A stretch of DNA of 64,000 nucleotides, taken from Bacillus sp. SB49 (lineage in GTDB: Bacteria > Bacillota > Bacilli > Bacillales > Halobacillaceae). Positions 26,033 through 36,493 of the stretch are shown here, piece by piece. The notes beneath the pieces were generated by a model that ran no database searches, was not told where the DNA came from, and saw nothing but the letters and a program-made list of their open reading frames with translations. Position numbers and translations under genes: made by a program. Location of the stretch: positions 3,137,501 to 3,201,500 of the forward strand of contig NZ_CP048117.1 in the NCBI RefSeq assembly GCF_000469135.2. The letters run 5' to 3'. Within the stretch, counting starts at the first letter, position 1; each line of letters begins with the position of its first letter.

Positions 26033-27052
26033 CTATATATTATACTGCTCTACAAAGTATTGTTTATATTCACCACTAACTATTTGTTCCCACCATCTTT
26101 TATTATTTAAATACCATTTGATTGTTTGCTCCATTCCGGTTTCAAAATTGTAGTTGGGTTTCCAACCTAATTTTTCTAATTTAGTAGGGTCAATAGCATA
26201 TCTCTTATCATGGCCTAAACGATCTTTTACGAATTCGATAAGATCTTCAGATTTATCTAACGACTTGATAATAGTCTTTACTACTTCCAGATTGGTACGT
26301 TCATTATGTCCTCCAACGTTATATACTTGACCGCTGACGCCATTGTGCATGACTAAATCAATTGCTTTGCAATGATCTTCAACGTGTAACCAGTCTCTAA
26401 TATTTTTACCATCACCATACACAGGTACTGTCTGATTATTTAGTACTCTCGAAATAGTTAAGGGTATTAATTTTTCAGGGAAATGATATGGACCGTAATT
26501 GTTTGAACATCTAGTAATATTAATGGGTAAACCATAAGTCTCGTGATACGCTCTTACTAGAAGATCAGATGAAGCTTTACTTGCGCTATAAGGACTGTTG
26601 GGCTGTAATGGTGTCTCTTCGGTAAAGAAAGTAGATGGATCAAAATCTAGTTCTCCATATACTTCATCGGTTGATACATGCACAAATTTTTCAATCCTAT
26701 TTTTCAAAGAAGCATCGAGTAGTACTTGAGTACCCTTTATGTTTGTCTCTACAAAAATTCCGGGATCAGTTATAGAACGATCTACATGACTTTCGGCTGC
26801 AAAATGAACCACAAAATCAAATTGTTCTTGTTGAAACAAATTATCTATAGTGGAGCGATCCGCTATATCAGCTTTGATGAATTTATAGTTAGCTTTATGT
26901 TCTATCTCTTTATGCTTTGTTAGATCTCCTGCATATGTGAGTAAATCAAGGTTATAAATCGTTATATCTGGATATTTATTAACCATATAATTAACGAAAT
27001 TACCCCCTATAAATCCTGCGCCACCTGTAACTAAAACCTTCTTACCAATCAT
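26033..27052 (-). CDS. rmlB: dTDP-glucose 4,6-dehydratase
   Basis: 339 residues: GGAGFIG near the N-terminus, the HFAAESHVDRS motif characteristic of RmlB, and the YSASKASSD active site. It performs the second step of dTDP-L-rhamnose synthesis. It starts immediately after the RmlD stop, with AGGTGA spanning the junction. Gene order in this operon is A-C-D-B. The coding sequence is AT-rich. Confidence 0.95.
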   Translation of the reverse strand: MIGKKVLVTGGAGFIGGNFVNYMVNKYPDITIYNLDLLTYAGDLTKHKEIEHKANYKFIKADIADRSTIDNLFQQEQFDFVVHFAAESHVDRSITDPGIFVETNIKGTQVLLDASLKNRIEKFVHVSTDEVYGELDFDPSTFFTEETPLQPNSPYSASKASSDLLVRAYHETYGLPINITRCSNNYGPYHFPEKLIPLTISRVLNNQTVPVYGDGKNIRDWLHVEDHCKAIDLVMHNGVSGQVYNVGGHNERTNLEVVKTIIKSLDKSEDLIEFVKDRLGHDKRYAIDPTKLEKLGWKPNYNFETGMEQTIKWYLNNKRWWEQIVSGEYKQYFVEQYNI

Positions 27053-27907
27053 TTACTTCACCTCATCTTTTAATTGTTGTAAATAATGATCAAGTGCTTC
27101 GTCCCAAGAGGGAAGTGGTTTAAACCCTTTTTTCACCAATTTATCTTTAGACATTCGTGAGTTCTTTGGTCGTACTGCTTTTGTTGGAAATTCTTCTGTG
27201 CTAATTGGATTTACATCCACTTTATTCCTTGTCTTATAAAATATTGCTATTGCAAAGTCCGCCCATGTGCAATAGCCTTCATTAGAAGCATGATAAATTC
27301 CAAATTTATCTGTACGAATCATATCAATAATTAGCCTTGCTAAATGAAAGGTGTATGTGGGGGATCCGTATTGATCACTCACTATATCTAGTGTTGTTCT
27401 AGTTTCAGCTAACTTCAACATGGTTTTCACAAAATTATTCCCATTAGTTCCAAACACCCAAGAAATACGCAATATAAAATACTTTTCTAATATATTTTCA
27501 ACTCTTTTCTCACCAATATATTTAGAAAAACCGTAGTATCCTATGGGATCAGGAATGTCTTCTTCATGAAATGGCACATTACCTTCTCCGTGAAAAACAT
27601 AATCAGTACTTACATAAAGAAATTTAGCGTCAATATCTTTAGCTGCTTTAGCTAAATTCTCTGTACCTATAACATTCGTATTCCAACAGGTTTCACGTTC
27701 TTCCTCAGCTTTATCGACAGCTGTGTAGGCAGCACAATGTATAATTACATCTGGCTCCATATTCCTAACGAATTGTAAGGTTGAAAGCCCATCAGTAATA
27801 TCAAAATCAGCACTGCTAACTCCGGTCATATTGAGCCCGCGTGCATTTCCTTCTTTAACAACATCGTATCCAAGCTGACCAGTATATCCTGTCACTAATA
27901 TGCTCAT
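27053..27907 (-). CDS. rmlD: dTDP-4-dehydrorhamnose reductase
   Basis: About 284 residues from the ATG at 27907 (GGTGA before it). GYTGQLG replaces the usual Rossmann glycine motif as in other RmlD proteins, with STDYVFHG and YGFSKYIGE as the catalytic region. It makes the final reduction to dTDP-L-rhamnose. The start overlaps the end of rmlC. Confidence 0.93.
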   Translation of the reverse strand: MSILVTGYTGQLGYDVVKEGNARGLNMTGVSSADFDITDGLSTLQFVRNMEPDVIIHCAAYTAVDKAEEERETCWNTNVIGTENLAKAAKDIDAKFLYVSTDYVFHGEGNVPFHEEDIPDPIGYYGFSKYIGEKRVENILEKYFILRISWVFGTNGNNFVKTMLKLAETRTTLDIVSDQYGSPTYTFHLARLIIDMIRTDKFGIYHASNEGYCTWADFAIAIFYKTRNKVDVNPISTEEFPTKAVRPKNSRMSKDKLVKKGFKPLPSWDEALDHYLQQLKDEVK

Positions 27908-27908
27908 A

Positions 27909-28472
27909 TTACTGGTCACCATATGTAAAATTGTTTTCAGCCTCTTTTAAACTTGGTGCACTCTTATCTTTTTCTGATAATACAGGAGTGATATTTTCAG
28001 GCCAATTTATATTTATAGTAGGATCATCCCATATAATACTTCTGTCATTTTTAGGAGAATAAAACTCATCTACCTTATATTGAACTTCTGCATCCTCTGT
28101 TAGAGTTATAAAACCGTGCGCAAATCCCTTTGGAACTAGTAATTGCTTTTTATTATCTTCTGATAACTCTAAACCAAACCATTTACCATATGAAGGACTA
28201 CCTTCTCTAATATCCACAGCTACATCAAATATCGATCCCTTTGTACAACGGACAAGTTTCGTTTGAGCCTTAGGATTCGTTTGGTAGTGGAGACCCCTAA
28301 GAGTACCTTTAACCGATGAGAATGAATGATTGTCTTGTGAAAATTTTATATTAATACCTACTTTGCGGAAGCTAGCCTCACTATAGGTTTCCATGAACCA
28401 ACCTCTATGGTCGCCATGTATATTAGGATCGATTATTAAAACTTCTTTTAGAGGTGACTCTGCTACTTTCAT
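27909..28472 (-). CDS. rmlC: dTDP-4-dehydrorhamnose 3,5-epimerase
   Basis: About 187 residues from the ATG at 28472. It has the cupin-type RmlC pattern: HGDHRGWFMETY, the TLRGLHYQ segment with the catalytic histidine, then VPKGFAHGF. It performs the third step of the pathway. Tight spacing to rmlA (15 bases). Confidence 0.94.
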   Translation of the reverse strand: MKVAESPLKEVLIIDPNIHGDHRGWFMETYSEASFRKVGINIKFSQDNHSFSSVKGTLRGLHYQTNPKAQTKLVRCTKGSIFDVAVDIREGSPSYGKWFGLELSEDNKKQLLVPKGFAHGFITLTEDAEVQYKVDEFYSPKNDRSIIWDDPTININWPENITPVLSEKDKSAPSLKEAENNFTYGDQ

Positions 28473-28487
28473 TACAACACACTCCAA

Positions 28488-29366
28488 TTAGTATTTTATT
28501 TCATCATTGGCTACTTTTAATAAATACTGACCATAACCTGTTTTAGAGAATTGTTCTCCAGACTTTATTAAGCTTTCTTTTGAAATCCACCCGTTTATGT
28601 AAGCTATTTCTTCTAATGATGCAATTTTAACACCTTGGTGCTCCTCTACTGTTTTCACAAAATTGGTGGCAGCAACTAAACTTTGATGGGTACCAGTATC
28701 TAGCCAAGTATAACCTCTTCCTAGCAATTCAACCTCTAGATTTCCCCTGGATAAGTATGCTTCGTTAATAGCTGTAATTTCTAATTCACCACGAAAGGAC
28801 GGCTTAACATTTTTGGCTATTTCAACGACATTGTTATCGTAAAAGTAAAGACCGGTTATAGCATAATTAGATTTTGGAACTTTGGGCTTTTCTTCTACAC
28901 TAATAACTTTACCTTTATTATCAAACTCTACTACTCCAAATCGCTCAGGGTCCTGTACATGGTAGCCAAATACAGTTGCTCCGTTTTCCTTACTAGCCGA
29001 TCTTTTTAGAATTTCTCTCATACCGCTTCCATAATATATGTTATCTCCTAAAATCATTGCCACTGAATCGTCACCAATGAACTCTTCACCTATTATAAAG
29101 GCTTGGGCTAAACCTTCAGGTTCCGGTTGTATAGCGTAATCTATGTTAATTCCGTATTGTGATCCATCCCCAAAAAGTTCCGAAAAACGTGGCGTATCTT
29201 CTGGGGTGGAAATTATTAAAATATCCTTTATTCCTGCTAACATTAAAGTTGAAAGAGGGTAAAAGACCATCGGTTTATCATATATAGGTAGAAGTTGTTT
29301 GCTAGTGACCATAGTCAAAGGATGCAATCGTGTTCCGCTTCCTCCGGCCAAAATAATACCTTTCAT
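28488..29366 (-). CDS. rmlA: Glucose-1-phosphate thymidylyltransferase
   Basis: 292 residues. The nucleotidyltransferase signature [11 protein letters not shown] is at the N-terminus, with the family runs [12 protein letters not shown] and LGDNIYYG. It commits glucose-1-phosphate to dTDP-rhamnose. It lies between the flippase gene and rmlC in one close-packed transcript. Confidence 0.95.
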   Translation of the reverse strand: MKGIILAGGSGTRLHPLTMVTSKQLLPIYDKPMVFYPLSTLMLAGIKDILIISTPEDTPRFSELFGDGSQYGINIDYAIQPEPEGLAQAFIIGEEFIGDDSVAMILGDNIYYGSGMREILKRSASKENGATVFGYHVQDPERFGVVEFDNKGKVISVEEKPKVPKSNYAITGLYFYDNNVVEIAKNVKPSFRGELEITAINEAYLSRGNLEVELLGRGYTWLDTGTHQSLVAATNFVKTVEEHQGVKIASLEEIAYINGWISKESLIKSGEQFSKTGYGQYLLKVANDEIKY

Positions 29367-29371
29367 ACTAA

Positions 29372-30625
29372 TTACCTCCTATTCAAAGAAAAATTTTTAT
29401 ATTTATTTTTTAGTATATCCTTTTCATAAGCTTGAAAAATAAAAATTTCATCTAACCTAATTTTGTATCTTTTCATAAATGATGCTAGCATAATTATTCC
29501 AGATAATAAGTAAGAGATTACTGAAGAAATCGCCGCTCCTAGAATACCCATATATGGGATTAAAATCACATTTAAAATGACATTTAAAATGACAGAAATT
29601 AACAGAATATAAAAACTGAATTTTTGTGCACCAATTGATTGGTATAGTGTATTAATCATTTTGAAAAAAATCATAGGAATAGTACCAATTAACAAAATTA
29701 GAGAAACATTATATGAAGACGAATACTGAACTCCATAAATAAAATCAATAAACAACTGTCCTATTAAGAAAAAGAAAAGGATTACTACTATGCATATATA
29801 TATATTAATTTTTATACTAAGTTTAACTAAATATATAGAATCACTTTTGGCAGTTCTATTAAATAAAACATCCTTAAAAGCATCTGGTATAATCCATAGC
29901 ATTGAAGCAAGTGTCACACCTACACTATATATACCGACTTCTTTACTTCCTACAAACAATTTAAGTATAACCACATCAATATTGTAGTTGAATATTGTAA
30001 ATAAAGATATTATCATAGGAAAAAAACTAAACTTAAGAACTTCTTTTGTACTTAGTTTAAATGTGTTTTTTCCAGGTATAAGTTTGTTACTAATTAAAAA
30101 TAAGAATATTTTCAGAATATTGTACGCTAATAGAACAAACAATACATACTGAACTTTACTTTCAAAACTAAAAGATAAATATATTAAAGAAATAGTATTT
30201 ATTATAGAGGCTATTATTACTATTCTGTTTCTTTTGTTTACATTCAATATGATACTTAAGAAATCAAGTTGATTACTAAATTGAATAATTATACTTATGA
30301 TAATTACACTTACTAAAAGTTTATTATCAAAAAAACAATAAATCACAAGTATAGCAATTGCATAGATACTAATTTGTACAAATAAAATATTTATGTAATT
30401 CCTAATTAGGTTACTTCCAGTTTTTCTTGAAAAGAATGGGTATGAAGAGGCAATATTGAATCCTATGATAATTGTTATTATATTTGATATATTTAGTATA
30501 AAAGCGTAATCGCCTCTTAATTCAGCACCTAAGTAGCGGTTAATAACTATAGTGTTAACAAAAGATAGTAATACTAATGTTATTTTTGAAATAATAGATA
30601 CAAGAAATTCATTATCTCTTCTCAA
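29372..30625 (-). CDS. wzx: Wzx-type polysaccharide flippase
   Basis: A 417-residue polytopic protein (about 12 hydrophobic helices) of the MOP superfamily, starting at TTG with AAGGTTGAG upstream. The N-terminus ([19 protein letters not shown]) fits oligosaccharide repeat-unit flippases. It would move the lipid-linked repeat unit to the outer leaflet. The gene is extremely AT-rich. Confidence 0.85.
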   Translation of the reverse strand: MRRDNEFLVSIISKITLVLLSFVNTIVINRYLGAELRGDYAFILNISNIITIIIGFNIASSYPFFSRKTGSNLIRNYINILFVQISIYAIAILVIYCFFDNKLLVSVIIISIIIQFSNQLDFLSIILNVNKRNRIVIIASIINTISLIYLSFSFESKVQYVLFVLLAYNILKIFLFLISNKLIPGKNTFKLSTKEVLKFSFFPMIISLFTIFNYNIDVVILKLFVGSKEVGIYSVGVTLASMLWIIPDAFKDVLFNRTAKSDSIYLVKLSIKINIYICIVVILFFFLIGQLFIDFIYGVQYSSSYNVSLILLIGTIPMIFFKMINTLYQSIGAQKFSFYILLISVILNVILNVILIPYMGILGAAISSVISYLLSGIIMLASFMKRYKIRLDEIFIFQAYEKDILKNKYKNFSLNRR

Positions 30626-30672
30626 TAAATTCTCAACCTTACACTTTTAAATTTTGTTTATTTTATAATTAA

Positions 30673-31974
30673 CTATCCATGTTTTAATTTTTTTGTAGTA
30701 AGAGTATCTACAATTATACTAATAATTAACAAGACAGATAAGATAAATATAACAGATCTATACAAGACGAATGGAGTGTACAAATACCACCTAAAAGTCA
30801 TGACTATTAAGCAAATTCTGTATAGTTTAATGTAATTATTTTGGCTCGAAAAAAGAGACCTAATTATATAGCCTAATACAATAGCACCTACTATTACCCC
30901 AACTATTCCAAACCAAAAATAAAACCAAGAGAAATAAAAGCCCCCGCCTTTATTCAATAAATATTCAAAGGATACAGCTCCAACATCAGCATTCCTAAAT
31001 CCCCCACCCAAAAATATCCCTCCTAAAAAATCGAAGAAATAGCTCTCGGTTGAGTTTACTAAATAATGTGATTTAACAATTGTAATTCCTGTGTAATATG
31101 ATTGTGAAACTGTATCCGACAAAAATGCGGTCATACCATACTTATCAAAAAATATATCCTTTAAATCGCTTAATGAAAAAGCTATTCTATAAGCTGATAC
31201 AATATTTGAAGCTAATATTCCTGAGATAGCCAATATTATTAATGTTCTGAGATTTATTTTGAAATCATTAATTAAAACTAAGGCAAGAATCATAGGAAAA
31301 GCAGAAGAGCGGTCTCCTCTAACTAAAGCTTGTAAAATATACATAATGGCAAAGAAATAAAGTAGAAGGAGTCTAATGTTTGACTTACCGCTATAAAACC
31401 ATACAACTAAAAAGATTAAAATACTGTACTCGTATATCGTTCTAGTATTACTGTGATAGGTATCCCCCATTGAAGAACTGTAACCGAAGAACCAAAATAC
31501 TAAGAGTACTAACATCCCTGCAAAAAAAATATAAAAATTATCTTTTTTTATAATTGTATTTGTAGAAGCTGTTTTTATCTTATTTAAATATTCTTTATTA
31601 ATCATAATATTCAATATAATCATAACAAACAGCAATGCCTTTGATGCTATGATATTATAATCAGATGAACGTAATCCCATTTGCCAATTTAAACTTTCTG
31701 ACCCTAAGACTTGACTAACTTGTAGAAGATCACCAATTGCAACAGATAAATTAACATACGCAATTAGACCAAATAAAATCAATAAGCTTGAATAAAACCT
31801 TACCTTATATATTAGATAGAATGAAATTAGAATTAAAAGAAAGCCAATTATCTTGAGTGAATTCTGTGAATTATTAAGAGTCAAAAGTATTATAGTAATT
31901 AATAGTGATATAGCTACATCATTATAAATATTAAACACTTTTATATATTTATTGTGCTGCTCATTTTTACTCAT
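30673..31974 (-). CDS. wzy: Wzy-type repeat-unit polymerase
   Basis: About 433 residues from the ATG at 31974. Roughly 11-12 membrane helices and a large outer loop (about 270-330) rich in aromatic residues suit O-antigen polymerases; individual Wzy proteins share little sequence, so the call rests on topology, the late GGGFYFSWFYFWFG run and position beside wzx. It would polymerise the repeat unit on the outer face of the membrane. Confidence 0.75.
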   Translation of the reverse strand: MSKNEQHNKYIKVFNIYNDVAISLLITIILLTLNNSQNSLKIIGFLLILISFYLIYKVRFYSSLLILFGLIAYVNLSVAIGDLLQVSQVLGSESLNWQMGLRSSDYNIIASKALLFVMIILNIMINKEYLNKIKTASTNTIIKKDNFYIFFAGMLVLLVFWFFGYSSSMGDTYHSNTRTIYEYSILIFLVVWFYSGKSNIRLLLLYFFAIMYILQALVRGDRSSAFPMILALVLINDFKINLRTLIILAISGILASNIVSAYRIAFSLSDLKDIFFDKYGMTAFLSDTVSQSYYTGITIVKSHYLVNSTESYFFDFLGGIFLGGGFRNADVGAVSFEYLLNKGGGFYFSWFYFWFGIVGVIVGAIVLGYIIRSLFSSQNNYIKLYRICLIVMTFRWYLYTPFVLYRSVIFILSVLLIISIIVDTLTTKKLKHG

Positions 31975-32041
31975 ATGCACCCCAACCAAAAATAAATGAT
32001 ATAGACAAAACTTATAAGAGTAACTTACTTAATTTCTAAAA

Positions 32042-33007
32042 TTATATTTTGTCTATTATCTCTAATTTATATTTCTCGTGTGTCTTTTTCGGTAACTCTA
32101 AAGTGTAAGCCCCCCCTGCTTCATTAACATATTTCCCTTGAACAGGCTCTTTCTTAGTTGCACCGGAAAGATACCATTCATATTCTATATCTAAGTGCCC
32201 TATATCTATTGCTTGCCCTCCCATTTTTCCAATATCATAGGCCAAAATTGTTGCTGTAGGACCAAGTGATATTAAGAATAAAGTTTCTTTGTTAATGTAA
32301 TTCTTTACAACACCATAAATTTCATTATATTTTTTAAAAGCATTTTCGGAAGGAGCAATTATTCTTTTAATGCTTGTTGCATTATCAAGTAAATCATTAC
32401 CAACACCAAATCGTGTTTGGCTGCCTTCTACAACTATAATATGTTTATCCTCCCAAATTTTTCTCCAATCGTTAAACAATGGACTAGTACAATTATTTTC
32501 TAAACCATTATAAACTCTTGTAATCAGAGCGTCAGCATACTTTTTATCAGTTTCAAGTAATTCATTCCATCTATTATAGTATTTACCAAGATGAGCATTT
32601 CGAGAATTTTTTCTTTTTCTTGAGAAGCCATTCAACTCTCCAAAGAAATTTGGTACCCCTATTAGGATTCGATCATCATTCGAAAATATTATTTCCCTTA
32701 ATCTGTCACTAAGTTCTTTTGAATTCTCTTGACTAAAATACCCTCTAGAGTCTCTGTATATCCAAGATATCTCTCCATCACCAAATCGGCACAGAGATTT
32801 CTTATAGCTATTAATTAAGTCAAAAGTTTCTTTATTATTATAAAAATTTACTTTTTTAATTTTATGTTTAATGAAATTAAACTTTAATGCGTAAATTTTT
32901 GTAAGCGGTACCGCAAGAATATAGTGATATGCTTTTAAAAAAAACTTACCGTAGGGATTACCAGAAAGTACACGCTTTATATTTATTAACGTAGTCATTA
33001 AATTCAT
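32042..33007 (-). CDS. GT-D-type glycosyltransferase (DUF1792/SP_1767 family)
   Basis: About 321 residues from the ATG at 33007 (GGAAGAGG upstream). The run LCRFGDGEISWIYR contains the acidic DGE motif of the GT-D fold, first described for streptococcal adhesin glycosylation. Later NRWNELLETDKKYADALITR and SLGPTATILAYD also fit the family. It likely adds one sugar of the repeat unit at the cytoplasmic face. Donor and acceptor unknown. Confidence 0.78.
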   Translation of the reverse strand: MNLMTTLINIKRVLSGNPYGKFFLKAYHYILAVPLTKIYALKFNFIKHKIKKVNFYNNKETFDLINSYKKSLCRFGDGEISWIYRDSRGYFSQENSKELSDRLREIIFSNDDRILIGVPNFFGELNGFSRKRKNSRNAHLGKYYNRWNELLETDKKYADALITRVYNGLENNCTSPLFNDWRKIWEDKHIIVVEGSQTRFGVGNDLLDNATSIKRIIAPSENAFKKYNEIYGVVKNYINKETLFLISLGPTATILAYDIGKMGGQAIDIGHLDIEYEWYLSGATKKEPVQGKYVNEAGGAYTLELPKKTHEKYKLEIIDKI

Positions 33008-33020
33008 ATAGCCCTCTTCC

Positions 33021-34208
33021 TTAATTTCTTTTCGAAAAAGATGCCAACACATCTTCTTTATATGCCTCGTAAATTTTTTTTCGATTAGAATCTAGTTTTA
33101 TTAACTCAAACTCTTTTGCTTTATTAAAGTTTCTACTTGCTATCCACTCTAAATTCATATAACTAATTCTTTTTAGTATTTTACATATATCATTCGTATC
33201 ACCTTTTCGAAAAACCATATCCTCTTGGATTAATTCAGGAATTCCTGCTGTAGTTGATCCAATAGCTGGACATGCTCTACTCAAAGCTTCAATCATAGCT
33301 CTAGGTAAACCTTCTTGTTTACTTGGTTGTGCATATATATCAATTGAATCCAACCATGATATTACATCTTTATTTAATAAAACACCTTTAAATCGAACTT
33401 TATCCTCCACACCAAGATTTTTAGCAATTTTTTTTAGACGGCTTTTATTACCACCTCCTACTAATTCATACTCAAAATTATAGCCTTGTTTATTTAATTT
33501 CGAAATAGCCTTAATAATATATTCCTGACCTTTATATCTAACATCAATTGCTGCTGTCGTACCTATAATTATTGGATCTTTAAAATTTCTTTTTCTCAAT
33601 TTAATCATTCTCTGTTTGTACACATTATCATCTAGAGGATTCAAATATACATTAGAAGCTGGGATATTGGGGCGCTTGCATGGGTATCTTTGCTGCAACC
33701 ACTTTTCAGTCACATAAGTGGCATAACTAGCATTTTTAACTCCTATATACTCATTGTAAAACATAAGTGGAGCTACCAGCTTCCCTTTTATTCCATGGTT
33801 CCAAAAAGCATCCCATGCACATCCGCCTACTTCTACCATATATTTTTTTTTCTTTTGCCGTGCTAAATCAATTGTTATATCACTAATTACACTGGGCATT
33901 CTTGCAAATATCATATCTGCTTTATCGACTTGTGTCTCTATTTGTCTCTTGTATTCCTTTTTATCGAATAACATTCCTTTAAAAGAATTAATATTAGGAA
34001 TTTCAATTATTTTTATACCCTTTAGATCCACCTTGTTTAAATTTGCTTCTTTATAAGTTTTATCCAAATGAAAAGTTCGTATTACTAATATTAACTCATC
34101 AACTACATGAAAATATCTAGACAACATTTCCGAAGTAATTGTAGTATTACAATATACACCATTACTGTCTCTATACATTGGACCATCAAAACTAAATAAA
34201 CCAATCAT
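33021..34208 (-). CDS. GT4-family glycosyltransferase
   Basis: About 395 residues; the ATG at 34208 is preferred over an upstream GTG. A GT-B retaining enzyme: donor-domain runs VRFKGVLLNKDVISWLDSID, YAQPSKQEGLPRAMIEALSR and the E-x7-E type helix are present. It probably adds a sugar such as rhamnose or glucose to the lipid-linked unit. AT-rich like its neighbours. Confidence 0.85.
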   Translation of the reverse strand: MIGLFSFDGPMYRDSNGVYCNTTITSEMLSRYFHVVDELILVIRTFHLDKTYKEANLNKVDLKGIKIIEIPNINSFKGMLFDKKEYKRQIETQVDKADMIFARMPSVISDITIDLARQKKKKYMVEVGGCAWDAFWNHGIKGKLVAPLMFYNEYIGVKNASYATYVTEKWLQQRYPCKRPNIPASNVYLNPLDDNVYKQRMIKLRKRNFKDPIIIGTTAAIDVRYKGQEYIIKAISKLNKQGYNFEYELVGGGNKSRLKKIAKNLGVEDKVRFKGVLLNKDVISWLDSIDIYAQPSKQEGLPRAMIEALSRACPAIGSTTAGIPELIQEDMVFRKGDTNDICKILKRISYMNLEWIASRNFNKAKEFELIKLDSNRKKIYEAYKEDVLASFSKRN

Positions 34209-34225
34209 ATTACTCACTACTCCCA

Positions 34226-34825
34226 CTATCTAGGTACTTGCCATTCTTTAGTTGTATAATTATATTTTTTAACTACTTTTGCAGGAACACCAACAGCAAT
34301 ACTGTTATCGGGGATATTTTTATTCACAACAGAATTAGCGCCTATTACGCATCCATTACCAATTTTCACGCCCGGTAGCACACATACATTTTCACCTAGC
34401 CACACATTACTGCCTATGGTCACAGGCTTTGTTGTTAAAGGTCTATCATCAGGTGGTATAGAAGGATCTGAGTTTCTATTTGAAGAAGAATATTCACCAT
34501 GGCTTATATCACTAATATATATTTTTGAAGCAAATAAGCATTTGTCACCGATAATGACTTTTTGACCCGCTGCAATATGTACATTGTCACCAATCTTACA
34601 ACCTTCTCCAATTTCTAATAAGTTTTCAGGATTACTATCATTTACTACTAACATCTCAAACCTACAATTATATCCTGTAGTAAAACCCTTCCCAAAACTC
34701 ATATACTTCCTTCCTCTTATAAAAATAGGTCTTCTTATCAGTCTAGCTTGCTTAAAGAAGATTTTAGTATATATAAGCGATATAGAATTTTTTATAAACT
34801 CGCTCAAACTATATGTATTTTGCAC
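34226..34825 (-). CDS. Hexapeptide-repeat O-acetyltransferase
   Basis: 199 residues with left-handed beta-helix repeats ([20 protein letters not shown], then [20 protein letters not shown]) and a histidine in [11 protein letters not shown] suited to catalysis. It resembles the WcaF/maltose-acetyltransferase group and would O-acetylate a sugar of the polymer. The next gene starts within its stop region. Confidence 0.85.
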   Translation of the reverse strand: MQNTYSLSEFIKNSISLIYTKIFFKQARLIRRPIFIRGRKYMSFGKGFTTGYNCRFEMLVVNDSNPENLLEIGEGCKIGDNVHIAAGQKVIIGDKCLFASKIYISDISHGEYSSSNRNSDPSIPPDDRPLTTKPVTIGSNVWLGENVCVLPGVKIGNGCVIGANSVVNKNIPDNSIAVGVPAKVVKKYNYTTKEWQVPR

Positions 34826-34875
34826 AGAAGAAAATCTCCTCTCGTTGTTTCAATAATTCTTTGTATATCTTCTTT

Positions 34876-35655
34876 TCAAAATAACTTCCATCCCCATTTT
34901 TTAAAGTAAATCTTCATAGATTTTAACGTAATCAAAGCTAATTTAAAGCTTTTGTGCCCCCCACGTTCCCAAGCATGTATTACTTTCGCTTCGGGATAAT
35001 ATATAGCTTTTGAAACTTGATTAACTCTCCTAGTTATATCAGCGTCTTCTAAATACATGAAAAATCTTTCATCAAATCCATTAATACTTAGATAAACATC
35101 ACTTCTAAACACCATAAAACAACCCGAAGCGTAGTCCACACTCATAATCTGATTATAGCCTGTTGATTTCAATATGTACCTTGCTTGCCTAGAAGGAAAA
35201 AGATTAGGTGATATTCTTCTAATCATCATATCAAAAACAGTTGGATTTTGTTTACAAAGATATTGTATTGACAAATCAGTATTTAATATCTTTGGAGATA
35301 ATAATCCAACTTCTTCATTTTGTTCCATATAACTAATGATTTTTCTTAAATCGTTCTCCGTTTGGATAGTTATATCTGGATTTACAACAATATGATAATC
35401 TGATCTAATTTTATCCTTTATTATGTTGTGCCCATGTGCAAATCCTTTATTATCCTTTAACGCGATGATCTCAATGGAACCAGCTATTTTTTTTGCTATT
35501 TTTAAAGTGTCATCAGAAGAATTATTATCGATTATATACAATTTGTATTCCATATCATTTGGTATATTACTAATAATACTCTCTATTGTCTCTTCAATTA
35601 TATTTTCATTATTATAAGTAACGATTGCTAAACTCAGAATTACTTTCTCTTCCAT
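34876..35655 (-). CDS. GT2-family glycosyltransferase
   Basis: About 259 residues from the ATG at 35655. The GT-A signature runs SLAIVTYNNENIIEETIESI, IDNNSSDDT and VNPDITI are followed by YLEDADITRR, a typical ED region of rhamnosyl/galactosyltransferases of this family. A rhamnosyltransferase is a reasonable guess because the locus makes dTDP-rhamnose, but the donor is unproven. Confidence 0.85.
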   Translation of the reverse strand: MEEKVILSLAIVTYNNENIIEETIESIISNIPNDMEYKLYIIDNNSSDDTLKIAKKIAGSIEIIALKDNKGFAHGHNIIKDKIRSDYHIVVNPDITIQTENDLRKIISYMEQNEEVGLLSPKILNTDLSIQYLCKQNPTVFDMMIRRISPNLFPSRQARYILKSTGYNQIMSVDYASGCFMVFRSDVYLSINGFDERFFMYLEDADITRRVNQVSKAIYYPEAKVIHAWERGGHKSFKLALITLKSMKIYFKKWGWKLF

Positions 35656-35675
35656 CAAGTTCCCCTCACTCTTTA

Positions 35676-36473
35676 TCATTCTTTTTTATAAGTTAAATTT
35701 CCAAATACTTTATTAATTAAACTAGACTTTTTACCTATGAATAATATTAATATCCCAAGTTTTTTGGACAAGATCATTTTACGACCACTTTCTTCTCTAA
35801 TACTTTTAACTAGCCTACTTGTGTTTACATATGCTTCATCTTGTGGAAGATAAATTCCACTGGCATTTAAATCTATATACTTCTCCAAAAAATAACACAG
35901 TTTATTAACATTCAACATACTTCTTTGATTATCTATCATAGGGAATATAGGGGTTAGCAAAGCTAACTTCTTTAATGATTTAAAGTTCCCCGGGCAATCC
36001 TCTCCGTATATCATAGGTGGTCTAACAATTGTAACCTTAAAATTTTCAGACGCTAACTTCATTATTTCTTTCTCTGCATGCAACTTGCTCTTTCCATAAA
36101 GAGATATAGGATTTGGTACAGTTTTTTTAGTAATATTAACTTCCTTAGATAATTTTCCTTGCTCTCCATAAACAGCCATAGTACTCATAAATATAAATTG
36201 CTTTACACCTGATTCTTTTGCTTTTTTTGCTAATTTAACGGTTAAATTCGAATTAACTTCAAAGTATGTAAGTTCCTTTTCCTTTTTCTCTCTTTTGTGT
36301 ACTATAGCCGCAACATGGAGAAGGATATTGTATTTTGAGAAGTCCTTATCAATCCATTCATCACTCTTCACACTAATTGAATCCGTTGAATAATCATTAA
36401 AATTCTGATTAATATAATTATCGAAATTTCGACCGATATAACTATTTATTCCAGTGATTAAAATACTTTTCAC
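35676..36473 (-). CDS. NAD-dependent sugar epimerase/reductase
   Basis: 265 residues of the extended SDR family: GINSYIGRNF at the N-terminus (a relaxed GxxxxIG motif), STMAVYGEQ and YGKSKLHAEKE as the catalytic YxxxK. Short members like this next to an initiating sugar transferase often act on the keto-sugar made by a CapD-type dehydratase, giving the first sugar of the repeat. That link is inferred from the CapD and transferase genes in the same operon. Confidence 0.78.
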   Translation of the reverse strand: MKSILITGINSYIGRNFDNYINQNFNDYSTDSISVKSDEWIDKDFSKYNILLHVAAIVHKREKKEKELTYFEVNSNLTVKLAKKAKESGVKQFIFMSTMAVYGEQGKLSKEVNITKKTVPNPISLYGKSKLHAEKEIMKLASENFKVTIVRPPMIYGEDCPGNFKSLKKLALLTPIFPMIDNQRSMLNVNKLCYFLEKYIDLNASGIYLPQDEAYVNTSRLVKSIREESGRKMILSKKLGILILFIGKKSSLINKVFGNLTYKKE

Positions 36474-36493
36474 TACGCACTTTCTCCTTATTA